From: Moraxellaceae bacterium AER2_44_116
Lineage (GTDB): Bacteria; Pseudomonadota; Gammaproteobacteria; Pseudomonadales; Moraxellaceae
Assembly (NCBI GenBank): GCA_006546595.1
Contig: VIAD01000009.1
Coordinates: forward strand, 62,001 to 126,000
Direction: 5' to 3'
DNA length: 64,000 bases
Shown here: in pieces, positions 31,612 to 42,134 of the stretch
How the letters are laid out: the number at the start of each line of letters is the position of its first letter
Position numbering within the stretch: position 1 is the first letter of the stretch
Made by a program: the position numbers and the translations under genes
The notes under the pieces: model-generated
What the model was told of the DNA's origin: nothing
Databases searched by the model: none
Seen by the model: the letters and a program-made list of their open reading frames with translations, nothing else

Positions 31612-33537
31612 TCATTTCTCCAAAGAAACACGGCCTCGTAACGCAATATCAGCACGTAATTTATCGGCAAATTCTGGGATGCTCATGCTTCCTAAGTCTT
31701 TACCATCACGTGTGCGCACGGAGACTGTATTTTGTTCAACTTCACGATCCCCCACTACCAATAAGTAGGGAATCCGCTCAAGGGTTCGTTCACGGATTTT
31801 AAAGCCGATTTTTTCGTTTCTCAAGTCGCTAAGCACGCGAAACCCTTGTGCTTTGAGTTGATTTACGAATTTTTGGCTGGCTTCTGCTTGGTGATCGGTA
31901 ATATTCATCACCACTGCCTGCACGGGCGCGAGCCACGGCGGCAACAAGCCTGCATAATGTTCGATTAACACACCAATAAAGCGTTCGAAAGACCCTAAAA
32001 TCGCCCGATGTAACATGACAGGGGGACGACGTGTATTGTCTTCAGCCACAAAACTGGCATCTAAGCGTGTCGGCAAATTAAAATCGAGCTGTAGTGTACC
32101 ACACTGCCACACGCGGCCAAGACAGTCTTTTAATGAAAATTCGATTTTTGGCCCATAGAACGCGCCTTCACCGGGTTGTAACTCCCAATCAAGGCCTGCA
32201 TCGTTCAATGCTTTTGCCATTGCGGCTTCGGCATTGTCCCATAATTCGTCACTGCCCACACGTTTTGCTGGACGGGTTGATAATTTCAAGGCGACTTCAT
32301 CAAAACCAAAGTCTTTATAAACTTGCAAGGTTAACGCGATAAAATCAGCTGCCTCTTTACCAATTTGTTCTTCCGTACAGAAGATATGAGCATCATCTTG
32401 GGTAAATCCACGGACGCGCATTAAGCCATGCAACGAGCCAGATGGTTCATTACGATGACACGCGCCAAACTCAGCCAAACGCAAAGGCAAGTCACGATAG
32501 CTTTTTAGCCCTTGATTAAAAATTTGCACATGACATGGGCAATTCATGGGTTTAATGGCGTAATCGCGGCTTTCTGAATGGGTGGTAAACATATTATCGG
32601 CATAGTTCGACCAGTGACCAGAACGTTCCCACAACACGCGATCCACGACTTGGGGTGTTTTGACTTCTAAATAGCCATTATCACGTTGTACTTGACGCAT
32701 ATATTGCTCAAGCACTTGGTACATCGTCCAACCATTGGGGTGCCAAAAGACCATGCCCGGTGCTTCTTCTTGGACATGGAACAAACCAAGTTGTTTACCC
32801 AATTTACGGTGGTCGCGCTTACCTGCTTCTTCTAAACGCATCAGGTAGGCTTGCAAATCTTTTTTGTTTGCCCAGCAAGTGCCATAAACGCGTTGGAGCA
32901 TGGCGTTGTTGCTATCACCGCGCCAATACGCACCCGCTACTTTCATTAATTTAAAGGCTTTTAGTTTGCCGAGTGATGGCACATGGGGCCCACGACATAA
33001 GTCGATAAAATCATTTTGTTGATAAAACGATAAATCTTCTTCACCGGGAATACTGCTAATAATTTCGACTTTGTATTGTTCGCCCATGTTTTCAAATAAT
33101 TTGATGGCATCAGGACGGGACATCACGGAACGAACGACTGGGGTATCTTTGGCTGCTAAATCTTCCATGCGTTTTTCGATTTTTGCCAAATCATCCATGG
33201 TAAATGAACGCTCAAAGGCAAAATCATAAAAAAAGCCATCTTCAATGACAGGGCCAATAGTCACTTGTGCCGTTGGGAATAATTCTTTTACCGCCATCGC
33301 CAACAAATGAGCGCAAGAATGGCGTAATATTTCTAAAGCATCGCTATCTTTTTCGGTAACAATACTGAGTTTTATATCTTCATTAATAATATAAGACGTA
33401 TCAACTAATTCACCATTAACGCGACCCGCAACGGCGGCTTTGGCTAAACCCGCGCCAATATTCGCGGCAACATCGGCAATAGAAACAGCATGGTCAAACG
33501 CACGCTGCGACCCATCGGGCAGTGTAATTACAGGCAT
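31612..33537 (-). CDS. thrS: Threonyl-tRNA synthetase
   Basis: The 641-residue class II enzyme charges tRNA-Thr. It has an N-terminal TGS domain (about 1-61), an editing domain with the His73-xxx-His77 motif (HSCAHLLAMAVKELF), the catalytic domain with zinc ligands Cys332 (MNCPCH), His383 (DDAHIFC) and His509, and a C-terminal anticodon-binding domain. Residue 334 is Cys where E. coli has Gly; the ligand Cys is unaffected. First gene of the translation operon, with a 239-bp leader upstream (33538-33776) in which I see no clear element. Confidence 0.97.
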   Translation of the reverse strand: MPVITLPDGSQRAFDHAVSIADVAANIGAGLAKAAVAGRVNGELVDTSYIINEDIKLSIVTEKDSDALEILRHSCAHLLAMAVKELFPTAQVTIGPVIEDGFFYDFAFERSFTMDDLAKIEKRMEDLAAKDTPVVRSVMSRPDAIKLFENMGEQYKVEIISSIPGEEDLSFYQQNDFIDLCRGPHVPSLGKLKAFKLMKVAGAYWRGDSNNAMLQRVYGTCWANKKDLQAYLMRLEEAGKRDHRKLGKQLGLFHVQEEAPGMVFWHPNGWTMYQVLEQYMRQVQRDNGYLEVKTPQVVDRVLWERSGHWSNYADNMFTTHSESRDYAIKPMNCPCHVQIFNQGLKSYRDLPLRLAEFGACHRNEPSGSLHGLMRVRGFTQDDAHIFCTEEQIGKEAADFIALTLQVYKDFGFDEVALKLSTRPAKRVGSDELWDNAEAAMAKALNDAGLDWELQPGEGAFYGPKIEFSLKDCLGRVWQCGTLQLDFNLPTRLDASFVAEDNTRRPPVMLHRAILGSFERFIGVLIEHYAGLLPPWLAPVQAVVMNITDHQAEASQKFVNQLKAQGFRVLSDLRNEKIGFKIRERTLERIPYLLVVGDREVEQNTVSVRTRDGKDLGSMSIPEFADKLRADIALRGRVSLEK

Positions 33538-33776
33538 TTTATGTTTTCCTAGTAGGCTATCTTTTAGCAGTGGTGACTAACACAAATAGTCACATAACGT
33601 CGAGATCGCGCCAACAACAAGACTTTTCTAAGGTTTTATCAGCATCATCACTCATACATGGAGTGTTTCTTAATACCAATTCGGCGATAGAATCAACAAG
33701 GCGGCGAGAGGTTGCGAGTCTAGCGAAAGTTACGATTAAGTGCAAAGATATTGTCAATCACGTCGTCAACAAATCG

Positions 33777-36700
33777 CTAAAACTTAAAGTTATAAAATAA
33801 ATCTAAGGCACTTTCGAGTGACGACACGGCTTCTAGATACACACTTTTGTTTAATTTATAACGTAATGTCACTTTGTTAACAGGTGTAAATACCCCTACG
33901 CCATAACGTAAATATAAACGCGGACTTAAATACCCTGATACGGTAAAACGCGTGTCATCACCACTGCCTTCAGCATCTAAAGTGACGTTTTTAACACCTA
34001 AAGCATTGCCTATATCGCCTGCAATACCTTGTCCGCCTTTAATGCCTAAGCTAAGAGCCGCCGATGCTAATAATGCCGTATCATTACCGCCACCTCCTAG
34101 ATTCAATTGTCCTTCCTGATACAGTGGTCGGCCTAGCAATAAATAGCCGAGCATTTCATCTTGTGTCATCGCGGTATCGGCAAATAGCGTCAGGGTTGGT
34201 GCATTAGCACGACCTTCAACACGGACACCAACGACTTTACTATCGACCTCTTTGATCGCTTCAATGTCCAATGCAGGCTGAGTAATAGAACCTGCAAATA
34301 ACAAACCGCCACGCCGAATTTGTAGATTTTGACCATACGCTTCGTATTTTGCTTCTTTATCCAGCTTGATTTCGCCAATTGCTTGCATACCGCGTTGCTT
34401 TTGCTCTTGTAGGCGAATGTTGCCTGTCAATTTACTATCAAGGCCAAACCCTTGAAATAACACGTTATCGGCTAACAACAAATCAATATCAGCATTGATG
34501 TCCCACTGGCGCATAACTTTGGCAATTTTAAGGCGATCTTTCGCATTTAAGTCAATTACCTGCACATCTGCGGATAAGGGAATGGCTTTATCCGATAAAA
34601 TTTGTGGCCGTAAAATAGCATCTTCCACTTTAGCCTTACCTTTAATATCCACATAATAAGGCTTAACCAGAATATCTAAATCAGGGCTAACTTTTGCTTT
34701 AAACAACGGTTTTTGCTTAAATTCCAATTTTTCGCCGTCAAACTTAAGCTTCATGGAGGGTTCTTCGCCAGACCAATCTATTTTTCCCGCTAACTTCGCT
34801 AAACCTTCACCGCTATTAAGTTGACCTGTCATTGACGCTTCTTTGCCCCGAATACTGGCATTGATATTGGTATGAGTGAGATTAATAGGGGTATTTTTGG
34901 CAGCCGCCTCACCTTCAAGCAAGCTAAATTCACCATAAAAATCAGGACGGGTAATAGGCCCGCTTAAACCGCCCGAAAGATTCATTTCCCCCGTTAAATG
35001 CTGCATCGCAGGTAAAAACGGTTTGAGAATAGCCAAGTTGACTTTTTCTAATAGCATCGCGCCATTAATGGTATAAGGTTTATCTTCAGGTTGAATGCGT
35101 GCTTCGATATAACCTTGACCCATATTGGGTGCTTGCATATCAAAACGAAACTTAATCTGATGATCGACTTCCGTGTTAGCAGCCAAACGCAACTGGTGAT
35201 AAGGCAGTGTTAATGGCTCGTCATCGTCACGACTCAACCCGATTGCGCCGTTATCGGTGATTAACTCTAATTTCAAATCGGGTGCTTGGTTAACGAGCCA
35301 ATTTAATTCAACATTACCTTGTAATACCCCTTGCCATGCCAAACCTTCAGGAAAAACAGCAGATAATCGACTGATTTCTAACTGACTTAAATCAATATGT
35401 GCATGTGCGGATTGAGGGCTTGCTTCTGTTATATCGCGGCCACAGAGTTGAGCTTGTTCAGCCAACCAACAATGAGGGGCTAAGGTAATTTTTTTCTCAC
35501 GCTGTTGCCAATTTACCGCAAACGGCGCGGTTAATTGCCACAAGAAGTCGCCGACTTCAACCGTCCCAGCTTGCTTTTCTCCTTGCCAATTAAATTGATT
35601 ATCCAATCCACCCAGTAAAACACCTTCGGCTGTGACAGGTTTTGCTATCATTTGCCATGAGATTTGATGTGCGGCTCGTGTGCCTTCGAGAACCAATCCA
35701 AACTCAGGAAGCACGCGATTCATGGCATGGATATTTTGCGCGCTGACTTGTAAAAAACCTGCACCTTCGCCTAATTCTGGCAACGTACCACTCACACTGA
35801 CACTGTTTAAGCCCATATCTTGAAATTGTAATTGCTCGCCTGATAAATTTAAGGTTAGCGCGGGTGCTTTTTTAGCACCTTGCAAGACAATAACACCCGA
35901 CACTTGCCCTTGTAGTCGTGAATCTAACGCCGTTAAATCGCTGAGTTGATTATCGACCGTGACATCCCATACTTCACGTAATCCACCTTCTATACCGAGA
36001 TGATTCTTACCCCAATCAACACTGACTTGATGCGCTTGAAACAGGGGTAACTGACCCGCAGGTTGTAGCTCAAGATGCAAATCACCACTCGCTTGTAATG
36101 GCAACGCTTTGAGGTCGCCTTGTAGGCTAGTTTGCATAAACTCTAATTGCTGTTGATGGCTACGCCAAATGCCTGAACTTTTAGTATTACCTGTTAACCG
36201 TGCTGGCCAATTTGGCAGCCAATAGTTTGTTTGAAAGTCATCCAATTGAATATTGGCTTCCCATGCTAAACCTTTCTGCCATGATAGCTGACCATCCGCC
36301 TGTATATGCCCCGCCACACCTTGATAATCTAAATGCTCGAAATTAAATTGCTGTTTAGTGCCTTGACCGATAATTTGCCATTGCCCTTGAGGTGTTTTTG
36401 GCGTTGTCGTTACCGTCTTCACCGTTAATTGATAACGTTGAGGTGTGCCTTGAACGTTTAATTGACCACTTTGGCTTTGCACCAAGCCCAAGCCTTGCAA
36501 ACGACGATCAATATTTTTCCAATTAAAATCGAGTCGCTGTCCTTGGTCAAATTGCCACGGCCATGCCTTGCTCTTGAGACGTGCTTGCCATTGTTCGTTA
36601 TTGAGCCATTTTGTGGTTAATGTTAAATCTGAACCTGTTTGCGTGGCGAAACCTTGACTTTGCAACTGTCCAGTTAGCACGGGTAAATACGGCGCAGCGA

Positions 36701-37793
36701 TTGGCCATTGACGCGCAGGCACAACGTTATGCCATTGACTGATGAGATCCCAAGCGATTTTTTTCTGCCAACTGACATCACCCTCAACGCGTAATAATCC
36801 GCCTAACACGGTACGAGCTTCCAAAGGGAGAAAATGCAAGGTATGCCAATCTGTTTCCGCAAAGGCTCGATATTCACCCTGAGGAAAAAGCTTACCTTTT
36901 AAGTCAGTGATGACACTGAGTGCCAAACCCTGTTTATTCCCACGAATAATCACCTGTCCATGACGACTGCTTAATGCATGTTGTGTCAGCCAAGGTAATT
37001 GAATATTGCCCCAACGCACAGAGCCCTGATAAGCCAATTGTGGATTGAGCAAATTCACCGTTGTTTGTAAAGTGACAGGAAAGCTTTTAGCCGACACCAA
37101 CGCCACATTCAGCGAGGACAAATCACCACTTAACGTGGTTTTTAATGATTTCAGTTGTTTTTGTTGCCAAAAATTCGCTTGAAAAACCCCACGCGCTTGA
37201 AGCGGATAATTATCTTTAAAATTTAATTTGCCCTGTAATTGTGTCGCAAACGCAGGATGCTTGAAGCCTAACGAATCAATATTGAGTTGGGTATGATGCC
37301 AAGCCCCCTGCAAACTGAGCCGTGAAATCGGAATAATAAAGCCGCGTTTATCAATCCATGACTGCGTCAATTCACCGTCGGCTAAAATCAAGCGAATAGG
37401 TAAATTAAGATATTTAAGCTTCGTTGGCTTGGGATTGGGCGGGCCAATAAACACCAAACTAACTTTATTCCCGTTGAGACGATCAATAAATAACTCACCG
37501 CGCAACAAGCTCGCCCACGTCAATTTAAGCTCTAATGTTTCAGCATTAAGATAAAATATTTTGCCCGTGAAACGAAATTTTTTGAGAGAAATGCCATCAA
37601 CCAACGAACCACTGACCACCTCAAAACGCACCATTTTTTGCTGTTGTACGACTTTCTCTAATAGCCAACGTGATCCACTCACCGACGCAGCCAATAACAC
37701 AATCGTCAGCCATAACACGAATACCAATACGAGCACCGCCACCACCAGATGACTACTGCCTCGCCAAAGTACTGTTGCCGATTTTTTCAACAT
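33777..37793 (-). CDS. tamB: TamB, inner-membrane subunit of the translocation and assembly module
   Basis: The 1338-residue AsmA-like protein has an N-terminal signal anchor (HLVVAVLVLVFVLWLTIVLL, about 16-35) and then long repeated beta-rich segments that form a periplasm-spanning hydrophobic groove. The C-terminal DUF490/TamB domain (about 1000-1338) includes EVDSKVVGVRVEGRANAPTL and LRYGVGVFTPVNKVTLRYK. TamB proteins carry lipids, and help outer-membrane proteins, between the membranes. It starts 15 bp after tamA, and both probably share one transcript. Length is at the usual 1250-1350 range. Confidence 0.93.
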   Translation of the reverse strand: MLKKSATVLWRGSSHLVVAVLVLVFVLWLTIVLLAASVSGSRWLLEKVVQQQKMVRFEVVSGSLVDGISLKKFRFTGKIFYLNAETLELKLTWASLLRGELFIDRLNGNKVSLVFIGPPNPKPTKLKYLNLPIRLILADGELTQSWIDKRGFIIPISRLSLQGAWHHTQLNIDSLGFKHPAFATQLQGKLNFKDNYPLQARGVFQANFWQQKQLKSLKTTLSGDLSSLNVALVSAKSFPVTLQTTVNLLNPQLAYQGSVRWGNIQLPWLTQHALSSRHGQVIIRGNKQGLALSVITDLKGKLFPQGEYRAFAETDWHTLHFLPLEARTVLGGLLRVEGDVSWQKKIAWDLISQWHNVVPARQWPIAAPYLPVLTGQLQSQGFATQTGSDLTLTTKWLNNEQWQARLKSKAWPWQFDQGQRLDFNWKNIDRRLQGLGLVQSQSGQLNVQGTPQRYQLTVKTVTTTPKTPQGQWQIIGQGTKQQFNFEHLDYQGVAGHIQADGQLSWQKGLAWEANIQLDDFQTNYWLPNWPARLTGNTKSSGIWRSHQQQLEFMQTSLQGDLKALPLQASGDLHLELQPAGQLPLFQAHQVSVDWGKNHLGIEGGLREVWDVTVDNQLSDLTALDSRLQGQVSGVIVLQGAKKAPALTLNLSGEQLQFQDMGLNSVSVSGTLPELGEGAGFLQVSAQNIHAMNRVLPEFGLVLEGTRAAHQISWQMIAKPVTAEGVLLGGLDNQFNWQGEKQAGTVEVGDFLWQLTAPFAVNWQQREKKITLAPHCWLAEQAQLCGRDITEASPQSAHAHIDLSQLEISRLSAVFPEGLAWQGVLQGNVELNWLVNQAPDLKLELITDNGAIGLSRDDDEPLTLPYHQLRLAANTEVDHQIKFRFDMQAPNMGQGYIEARIQPEDKPYTINGAMLLEKVNLAILKPFLPAMQHLTGEMNLSGGLSGPITRPDFYGEFSLLEGEAAAKNTPINLTHTNINASIRGKEASMTGQLNSGEGLAKLAGKIDWSGEEPSMKLKFDGEKLEFKQKPLFKAKVSPDLDILVKPYYVDIKGKAKVEDAILRPQILSDKAIPLSADVQVIDLNAKDRLKIAKVMRQWDINADIDLLLADNVLFQGFGLDSKLTGNIRLQEQKQRGMQAIGEIKLDKEAKYEAYGQNLQIRRGGLLFAGSITQPALDIEAIKEVDSKVVGVRVEGRANAPTLTLFADTAMTQDEMLGYLLLGRPLYQEGQLNLGGGGNDTALLASAALSLGIKGGQGIAGDIGNALGVKNVTLDAEGSGDDTRFTVSGYLSPRLYLRYGVGVFTPVNKVTLRYKLNKSVYLEAVSSLESALDLFYNFKF

Positions 37794-37808
37794 ATAAGGC
37801 TTTCACGC

Positions 37809-39617
37809 TTATAAAGCGGGTCCCATAAAAAAATGAATCCGAGGGCTAGCACTTGTCTCTGAGACTCCCCATGCCATATCTAAACGTACAGGCCCTACAG
37901 GTGAAATCCAACGCACCCCCACACCTGTACCAACTTTTAAACTTTCACTGACCGCATCAAACGCGTTACCCGTATCAACAAAAGTGGCTAATCGCCAGTG
38001 TGGGGTTAATTTGAAGGCATATTCAACACTACCCGATACAAGATTACTTGCGCCAATCACTTGGCCTGTACTATCTCGCGGTGACAAACTTTTATAGTCA
38101 TAACCACGAACACTTTGATCGCCACCTGCATAAAAACGCATATTGAGGGGTACACTTTCAAAATCACTACTCAAAATAGAGCCTATATCGGCACGCAAGC
38201 CTAATTGATGTCTATCAGCATAGGTACGTAACAATCGCCACCCTGCACGCAATGACAGCAAATCAGCATCCGATAATAAATCAGGCGAAGCAAATTCAAC
38301 TTGATAATATTGACGATCGCCACTACTTGGATCCGTTTTACTGCCTTTGGTACGCACGCGGCTAATGCCGTAACCCGGCAATAATAAGTCACTTTGGCCT
38401 TGTTCACCGTTGTCTTTGTTATACGACTCTCGGCTCCAACGAATAGACTCGTTAGTTTGCCAACCGCTATCCCGTTTTTTCTGCCGTTCGATCCCCAAAA
38501 TAGCATTTTTAATCAGCGTGTTATTATCAATATCCTCACGCTTAAAACCTGCGATAATTTGCAAGGTATCATTAATGGGATGTCGCCACGGAATACCATA
38601 ACGAAAGTCGATGGATTGCCTGACCTGTGAAATTTCACTGGTGATTTCAATACTATGACCATTTTCATTTAACAGTGGTCTGCGCCATGCCAAGCTTAGA
38701 CGTGCACCAATATCTGTCGCATAACCCGCCCCCAAATCGACTTGATTGGGCTTATCTGCCCCCAAAGTGACATTAATCGGGATCTCTTTATTTTCTGTGC
38801 TAGGGTCTGGGTCAGCACGTACCCGTACTTCGGTAAAATAACGACTATCGATCAACGCCCGATTAAACTTGATGATTTTTTCCGCCTCATAAGGCTCGCC
38901 TTCATCAAAAGGAGCTAACTTTTCTAACAACGATAACTTGAGAGGTAACGGTTGACCTTCTTGCTTGTGACTAAAATGTACTTGGCCGAAACGGTAGCGA
39001 GTGCCACTGTCATAGTTCAGATTGATCTCAGCCGTTTGCGTCGGTTGGGTCACAGACACTTTATTCGTTGTCCATTTACCATCAAAATAACCACGCTCTA
39101 ACGCCAAGTTTTGTACCAATGATTTAATACTTTCATAACGGCCATGATGAAAAATCTGCCCTTTTTTTAGGGGTAAACTCTCCAACAACGCAGTAAAAGC
39201 AATATCATTACTCGCCTCACTTTGTTTATCATAATTTAGGTTTAAGTCTGTAATAATGACAGGCGCGTTGGCTTTAACCGTTACGATTACTTGATTTTTT
39301 TCACGGCGAAATAGTGCTTCGCTTTGATAATAACCTACCGCTTCTGAGGCTTCACGAGTAGCTTTACGCAAACGTAACAAGGTTTCGCGCCAACTATTCA
39401 AATCGTCTTCCGTGAGTTGACCAATATACGCTTCTATGTTGGTTTTTAGCTCTCCCGTTACCCCTTCAACACGCAGCGTTACGTCTTTACTGGTATCTTT
39501 GGTCAGTTTTTTGACATAGTTTTCAGAGAGGTTGAAGTCATCGTCCTCCGTTTTAGCGATTGCCAACACACTGATAGACCACAACGAGATGATGAAAACA
39601 GAAGGCCACAGACGCAT
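37809..39617 (-). CDS. tamA: TamA, outer-membrane Omp85-family subunit
   Basis: The 602-residue protein has a signal peptide ending about IAKT (22), POTRA-type domains (about 45-275, with ITDLNLNYD and KKGQIFHHGRYESIKSLV) and a 16-stranded Omp85 barrel ending in FMGPAL. The barrel contains the RGYDYKSLSP loop-6 motif (core RGY) and GPVRLDMAWG in the last strands. TamA forms the TAM complex with TamB and is involved in inserting outer-membrane proteins such as autotransporters. Upstream lies a MITE-like element. Confidence 0.93.
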   Translation of the reverse strand: MRLWPSVFIISLWSISVLAIAKTEDDDFNLSENYVKKLTKDTSKDVTLRVEGVTGELKTNIEAYIGQLTEDDLNSWRETLLRLRKATREASEAVGYYQSEALFRREKNQVIVTVKANAPVIITDLNLNYDKQSEASNDIAFTALLESLPLKKGQIFHHGRYESIKSLVQNLALERGYFDGKWTTNKVSVTQPTQTAEINLNYDSGTRYRFGQVHFSHKQEGQPLPLKLSLLEKLAPFDEGEPYEAEKIIKFNRALIDSRYFTEVRVRADPDPSTENKEIPINVTLGADKPNQVDLGAGYATDIGARLSLAWRRPLLNENGHSIEITSEISQVRQSIDFRYGIPWRHPINDTLQIIAGFKREDIDNNTLIKNAILGIERQKKRDSGWQTNESIRWSRESYNKDNGEQGQSDLLLPGYGISRVRTKGSKTDPSSGDRQYYQVEFASPDLLSDADLLSLRAGWRLLRTYADRHQLGLRADIGSILSSDFESVPLNMRFYAGGDQSVRGYDYKSLSPRDSTGQVIGASNLVSGSVEYAFKLTPHWRLATFVDTGNAFDAVSESLKVGTGVGVRWISPVGPVRLDMAWGVSETSASPRIHFFMGPAL

Positions 39618-39762
39618 TACGTCATCCTACTGACAAGACAAAGTCGAATAATAACGAATTTTTCTCACAAACCGAAAAAATAGCACGTCAAATTACAAAA
39701 TCACTGTGTTAACAAATAGTTCCCATCGTCTATGTATAGTGCTAGCCTCTGCCGCTGAAATC

Positions 39763-39861
39763 AGGACTTACGCATCGCGCCGCGATTAACGCGTTTTGTG
39801 AACATAAAGCGGCCTAAAGCGGCTGAAATGTGAATAAATAAGCGATAACTGCGTCAGTCCT
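39763..39861 (+). mobile_element. MITE-like element, copy 2
   Basis: A 99-bp segment with imperfect terminal inverted repeats AGGACTTACGCA (39763-39774) and TGCGTCAGTCCT (39850-39861), 11 of 12 matching. It is the near-complement of 6070-6168. It contains no ORF. The GGACTTACGCA-type end is reminiscent of insertion-sequence termini, so it may be moved in trans by a transposase elsewhere. It lies in the 355-bp gene-free gap between tamA and the acyltransferase gene, which holds nothing else recognised. Confidence 0.75.
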
Positions 39862-39972
39862 AAGAGATGTTTGAGACAAGTTGTCATCACACCTCAAGAT
39901 GCTTTTTAATAAAATTAAACTAAAACAGTACGTTATACGTACTACCAGCAAAAAACGCTGAGAGCAAACACC

Positions 39973-41853
39973 ATGCACAATCAATTCGACCTGCTGAAAA
40001 CAAAACGCTTTTTACCTTTTTTTTGCACTCAGTTTTTAGGGGCGTTTAACGATAACGTTTTTAAGCAAAGCTTAATTATTTTATTGGCGTTTAATGCTGC
40101 CAGTATGACTACGCTCTCACCGAGCATCTTAGCTAATTTATGTGCGGGTTTATTTATTTTACCGTTCTTTTTATTTTCCGCCACCGCTGGCCAACTTGCA
40201 GACAAATACGAAAAAACGCTACTCATAAAAATTATTAAAGCCTGTGAAGTCGGTATTATGTTGATTGCCGCGATTGGTTTTCATTTTCAGCAATTACCCT
40301 TACTACTCATCGCCTTATTTTTGATGGGTGTGCACTCTAGCGCGTTCGGACCTATTAAATATGCCATTTTGCCGCAAACATTAACCAAAAATGAATTAGT
40401 AGGTGGTAATGCTTTAGTTGAAACAGGCACATCTTTGGCTATTTTAATTGGCTCGATGTTAGGTGGATTTTTAATTGCCCTTAAACCTGACGGTCGTGAA
40501 TTTGTTTCTTGGGCTGTATTACTGATTGCCATTATTGGTTTTATTGTTAGTTGGAAAATTCCTAGAGCAGAATCAGCTAATAAAGACTTAGTCATCAACT
40601 GGAATCCTTTCTCTGAAACATGGCGTAATTTTATCTTTATTCGTCAAAATCGTACTGTTTTATTATCAATTATGGGAATTTCTTGGTTTTGGTTTTATGG
40701 CGCAACGTTTTTAACGCAAATCCCTAATTATACTAAACAAGTCTTAGGTGGCGATGAACACGTTGTCACCTTCTTATTGACGATTTTTTCGGTTGGCATT
40801 GGTTTAGGTTCATTACTGTGCGAAAGATTATCTGACAAAAAAGTGGAACTCGGTTTAGTGCCTTTTGGCTCAATTGGTTTAACCTGTTTTGGTGTCGATT
40901 TATATTTTGCTACGCATGGGTTACAACCTGAAACCACTACCACTTTTTTAGTCTTTATTCAAAATCCTATACATTATCGGGTAATATTTGACTTACTCGG
41001 CATTGGTATTTTTGGTGGCTTTTATATTGTGCCTTTATATGCATTAGTACAAAGCCGATCTGAACCCAGTCACCGCGCTCGAACCATTGCTGGAAATAAT
41101 ATTGTTAATGCCTTTTTTATGGTGTTTTCGGCGATATTAGCGGTGATTTTATTAAACGTATTTCACTTTAGTATTTCTGAGTTGTTTTTAGCGACTGCTG
41201 TATTAAGTGCGATTGTCTCTATTTATATTTATACCTTAGTGCCTGAATTTTTTATGCGCTTTTTGATATGGATATTTATGAGTTTCTTTTATAAAGTTAA
41301 AAAGACCCATACTCATCATATTCCCGATGAAGGTGCGTGTGTATTAGTCTGTAATCATGTCAGTTTTTACGATGCGTTGATTTTAGCGACCGCGATTCGT
41401 CGTCCGCCACGCTTTGTTATGTATCACACCATATTTAACACACCGATTTTAGGTTTTATTTTTAGAACTGCGAAAGCTATACCCATTGCGCCAATGAAAG
41501 AAGACCCTGTGTTATTAGAAAAAGCCTATGCAGAAATTGCCCAAGCCCTAAAAGACGGTGAAGTAGTATTTATCTTTCCCGAAGGCCGTATTACCGATAA
41601 TGGCGAGATGTACCCTTTCCGTAGTGGTATTACCCGTATTTTACAAGACACGCCTGTGCCTGTGATTCCCATTGCTTTACGCGGTATGTGGGGCAGTATT
41701 AGTAGTCGTAAAAACGGCGCAGCATTTCAGAAATTGCCACGGCGTTTACGGTCGCCTGTGGAAGTGAATGTTGGCGAAGCCATTCAACCTGAACACGTTA
41801 CGCCTGAGTTGTTGCAAGAAAAGGTCTTAGCGTTAAGGGGTGACTGGAAGTAG
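39973..41853 (+). CDS. MFS transporter fused to a PlsC-type acyltransferase (LplT-Aas-like, no acyl-ACP synthetase domain)
   Basis: The 626-residue protein has an N-terminal MFS region of 10-12 helices (about 10-425), beginning RFLPFFCTQFLGAFNDNVFK, as in LplT lysophospholipid flippases. A glycerolipid acyltransferase domain follows (about 430-626), with NHVSFYD (His462, Asp467) and FPEGR (535-539). In E. coli, LplT and Aas do these jobs as separate proteins; Aas also has an AMP-binding acyl-ACP synthetase domain, which is missing here. The likely role is import and re-acylation of lysophospholipids, using acyl-CoA or acyl-ACP made elsewhere. The gene is monocistronic. Confidence 0.88.
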   Translation: MHNQFDLLKTKRFLPFFCTQFLGAFNDNVFKQSLIILLAFNAASMTTLSPSILANLCAGLFILPFFLFSATAGQLADKYEKTLLIKIIKACEVGIMLIAAIGFHFQQLPLLLIALFLMGVHSSAFGPIKYAILPQTLTKNELVGGNALVETGTSLAILIGSMLGGFLIALKPDGREFVSWAVLLIAIIGFIVSWKIPRAESANKDLVINWNPFSETWRNFIFIRQNRTVLLSIMGISWFWFYGATFLTQIPNYTKQVLGGDEHVVTFLLTIFSVGIGLGSLLCERLSDKKVELGLVPFGSIGLTCFGVDLYFATHGLQPETTTTFLVFIQNPIHYRVIFDLLGIGIFGGFYIVPLYALVQSRSEPSHRARTIAGNNIVNAFFMVFSAILAVILLNVFHFSISELFLATAVLSAIVSIYIYTLVPEFFMRFLIWIFMSFFYKVKKTHTHHIPDEGACVLVCNHVSFYDALILATAIRRPPRFVMYHTIFNTPILGFIFRTAKAIPIAPMKEDPVLLEKAYAEIAQALKDGEVVFIFPEGRITDNGEMYPFRSGITRILQDTPVPVIPIALRGMWGSISSRKNGAAFQKLPRRLRSPVEVNVGEAIQPEHVTPELLQEKVLALRGDWK

Positions 41854-41976
41854 CCACATCAATAACGAAAGCCTCTGATTGCACGATGAATGCCCTACAA
41901 TCGTCCACATCACAGTTAATGCCTCTAAAAATATGACGTTAGATTAGCTTCTGTTGACACTTGCCTAATCTAACCC

Positions 41977-42031
41977 TTCCACTCCACTCAGGGCACATTT
42001 TTATGTTTTATGTGGGCTGAGCGGGGTGGAA
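41977..42031. repeat. REP-like palindrome variant
   Basis: TTCCACTCCACTCAG (41977-41991) pairs with CTGAGCGGGGTGGAA (42017-42031), one G-C to A-C change apart. It sits between the convergent acyltransferase and LysR genes. Confidence 0.65.
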
Positions 42032-42134
42032 ACCAAGTCTATTTGAAGCCGACTCAGCTTCGATTTTTAGCCATAAACAATCTAAATATCGAAATACCAA
42101 CACTGCCTAATACCGTTATTAGCGCAGTAAAATA

